Positions 63,537 through 64,000 of a stretch of DNA of 64,000 nucleotides are shown here, one piece after another. Below the pieces are notes generated by a model. The model saw only the letters and a program-made list of their open reading frames with translations. It was not told the origin of the DNA and searched no databases. The DNA comes from Corynebacterium halotolerans YIM 70093 = DSM 44683 (GTDB lineage: Bacteria; Actinomycetota; Actinomycetes; Mycobacteriales; Mycobacteriaceae). The DNA lies in NCBI RefSeq assembly GCF_000341345.1, contig NC_020302.1:1220075-1284074 (forward strand), read 5' to 3'. Within the stretch, counting starts at the first letter, position 1. Every line of letters starts with the position of its first letter. The translations under genes were made by a program, and so were the position numbers.

Positions 63537-64000
63537 GTGAAAAGAGCAACGATCGGGGCCGCCGCCCTCGCCCTCACACTGACCGGATGTTCAACAGCTG
63601 GCTCTGATTCCACTGCCAGTGGTGAGGCGTCCCAGGAGGAGTTCCTGGCCGCCCATGATCTCGACGGCATGGACACCGCCGGGATCATCGACCACCTCGA
63701 CCGGGTCGACGTCGCTGAACGGTCCACCGACCTGATCGCCTCGGTGCGCCCCGATGAGCTGCTCCTCACGGACAACAACCGGGAGGTGGTCCTCGACCTG
63801 CCGGAGAATCAGACTTACGTGTCGATTGCGCCGTATGTGAATCAGACACACGACTGCTTCTACCACAGCCTGACGACCTGCCTGGGCGAGCTGGGCAACG
63901 AGAACATCCACGTCACGATCACCGACGGTGCGACCGGCGAACAGCTGGTCGATGAGCAGGTGACCACCTTCGACAACGGGTTCATCGGCTTCTGGATGCC
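63537..64000 (+). CDS. CueP-type copper-binding lipoprotein (cut by window edge)
   Basis: N-terminal 154 residues of an exported lipoprotein with lipobox LTGC (Cys18). The region ELLLTDNNREVVLDLPEN, APYVNQTHDCFYHSLTTCLGELGNE and TTFDNGFIGFWMP is the conserved core of CueP, a periplasmic copper-binding protein. The Cys/His cluster (THDCFYHSLTTC) contains likely ligands. GTG 63537 has AAGGAG six bases upstream; the ATG two codons earlier touches that site. Divergent from copR, with the CopR box between. The C-terminus lies beyond the window. Confidence 0.85.
   Translation, partial: MKRATIGAAALALTLTGCSTAGSDSTASGEASQEEFLAAHDLDGMDTAGIIDHLDRVDVAERSTDLIASVRPDELLLTDNNREVVLDLPENQTYVSIAPYVNQTHDCFYHSLTTCLGELGNENIHVTITDGATGEQLVDEQVTTFDNGFIGFWM

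Overview
The window is a high-GC stretch of a Corynebacterium-type chromosome (Mycobacteriales). The evidence is the E2-E1 fused 2-oxoglutarate dehydrogenase OdhA, a Cg10062/cis-CaaD-type tautomerase, a PutP symporter, a CopRS/CopB/CueP copper locus with a recognisable CopR box, and a SNF2-SWIM gene pair. Gene order odhA - double ABC exporter - membrane protein - AroE paralogue - carboxylesterase, and later amino-acid permease - DEAD helicase - putP - SNF2 helicase, looks like a conserved corynebacterial backbone into which several accessory blocks have been inserted. The species cannot be named from the sequence.

Layout. 0-6.4 kb: odhA (cut by the left edge), a fused two-half ABC exporter and a membrane protein. 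6.59-7.99 kb: a DUF559/Vsr-type endonuclease gene enclosed by two copies of a short palindromic repeat whose third copy lies at 48.75-48.84 kb. 8.0-18.6 kb: AroE paralogue and divergent carboxylesterase, an acidic protein, a ZIP-like membrane protein, an LLM flavin oxidoreductase, a DedA protein, two MFS exporters behind a LexA-like box, and a DUF418 protein. 18.7-21.0 kb: sucCD with codon usage unlike its neighbours and a structured leader. 21.4-24.7 kb: a large secreted calcineurin-type phosphoesterase. 25.0-28.4 kb: a guaiacol-type aromatic O-demethylase (gcoA P450 and gcoB reductase) with a divergent AraC-family regulator and a 20-bp-phased direct repeat between them. 29.0-31.8 kb: a CUT2-type sugar ABC transporter.

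31.85-41.5 kb is a distinct lower-GC island. It carries a 1771-residue SF1 helicase-nuclease protein facing a translationally coupled NUDIX plus PLD-nuclease/SF2-helicase pair. No integrase is visible. The content suggests a nucleic-acid-targeting (candidate anti-phage) island. 41.7-57.6 kb returns to backbone: GNAT acetyltransferase, secreted beta-helix protein, HutG-like ureohydrolase and amino-acid permease, DEAD-box RNA helicase, hypothetical proteins, a secreted HNH nuclease whose start codon lies inside the putP terminator, putP, SNF2 helicase plus SWIM protein, and the tautomerase. 57.9-64.0 kb is a copper-resistance locus: copR-copS-(broken copper chaperone)-copB-DUF305 lipoprotein on the minus strand, divergent from a CueP-type lipoprotein cut by the right edge.

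Most notable: (i) the three-copy palindromic element family and its association with the endonuclease gene; (ii) the two-helicase island; (iii) gcoAB with all mechanistically important P450 residues conserved; (iv) the apparently foreign sucCD with operator-like palindromes; (v) the frameshifted copper-chaperone remnant; (vi) the terminator/start-codon overlap at 51.1 kb. No tRNA, rRNA, CRISPR array or insertion sequence was recognised.
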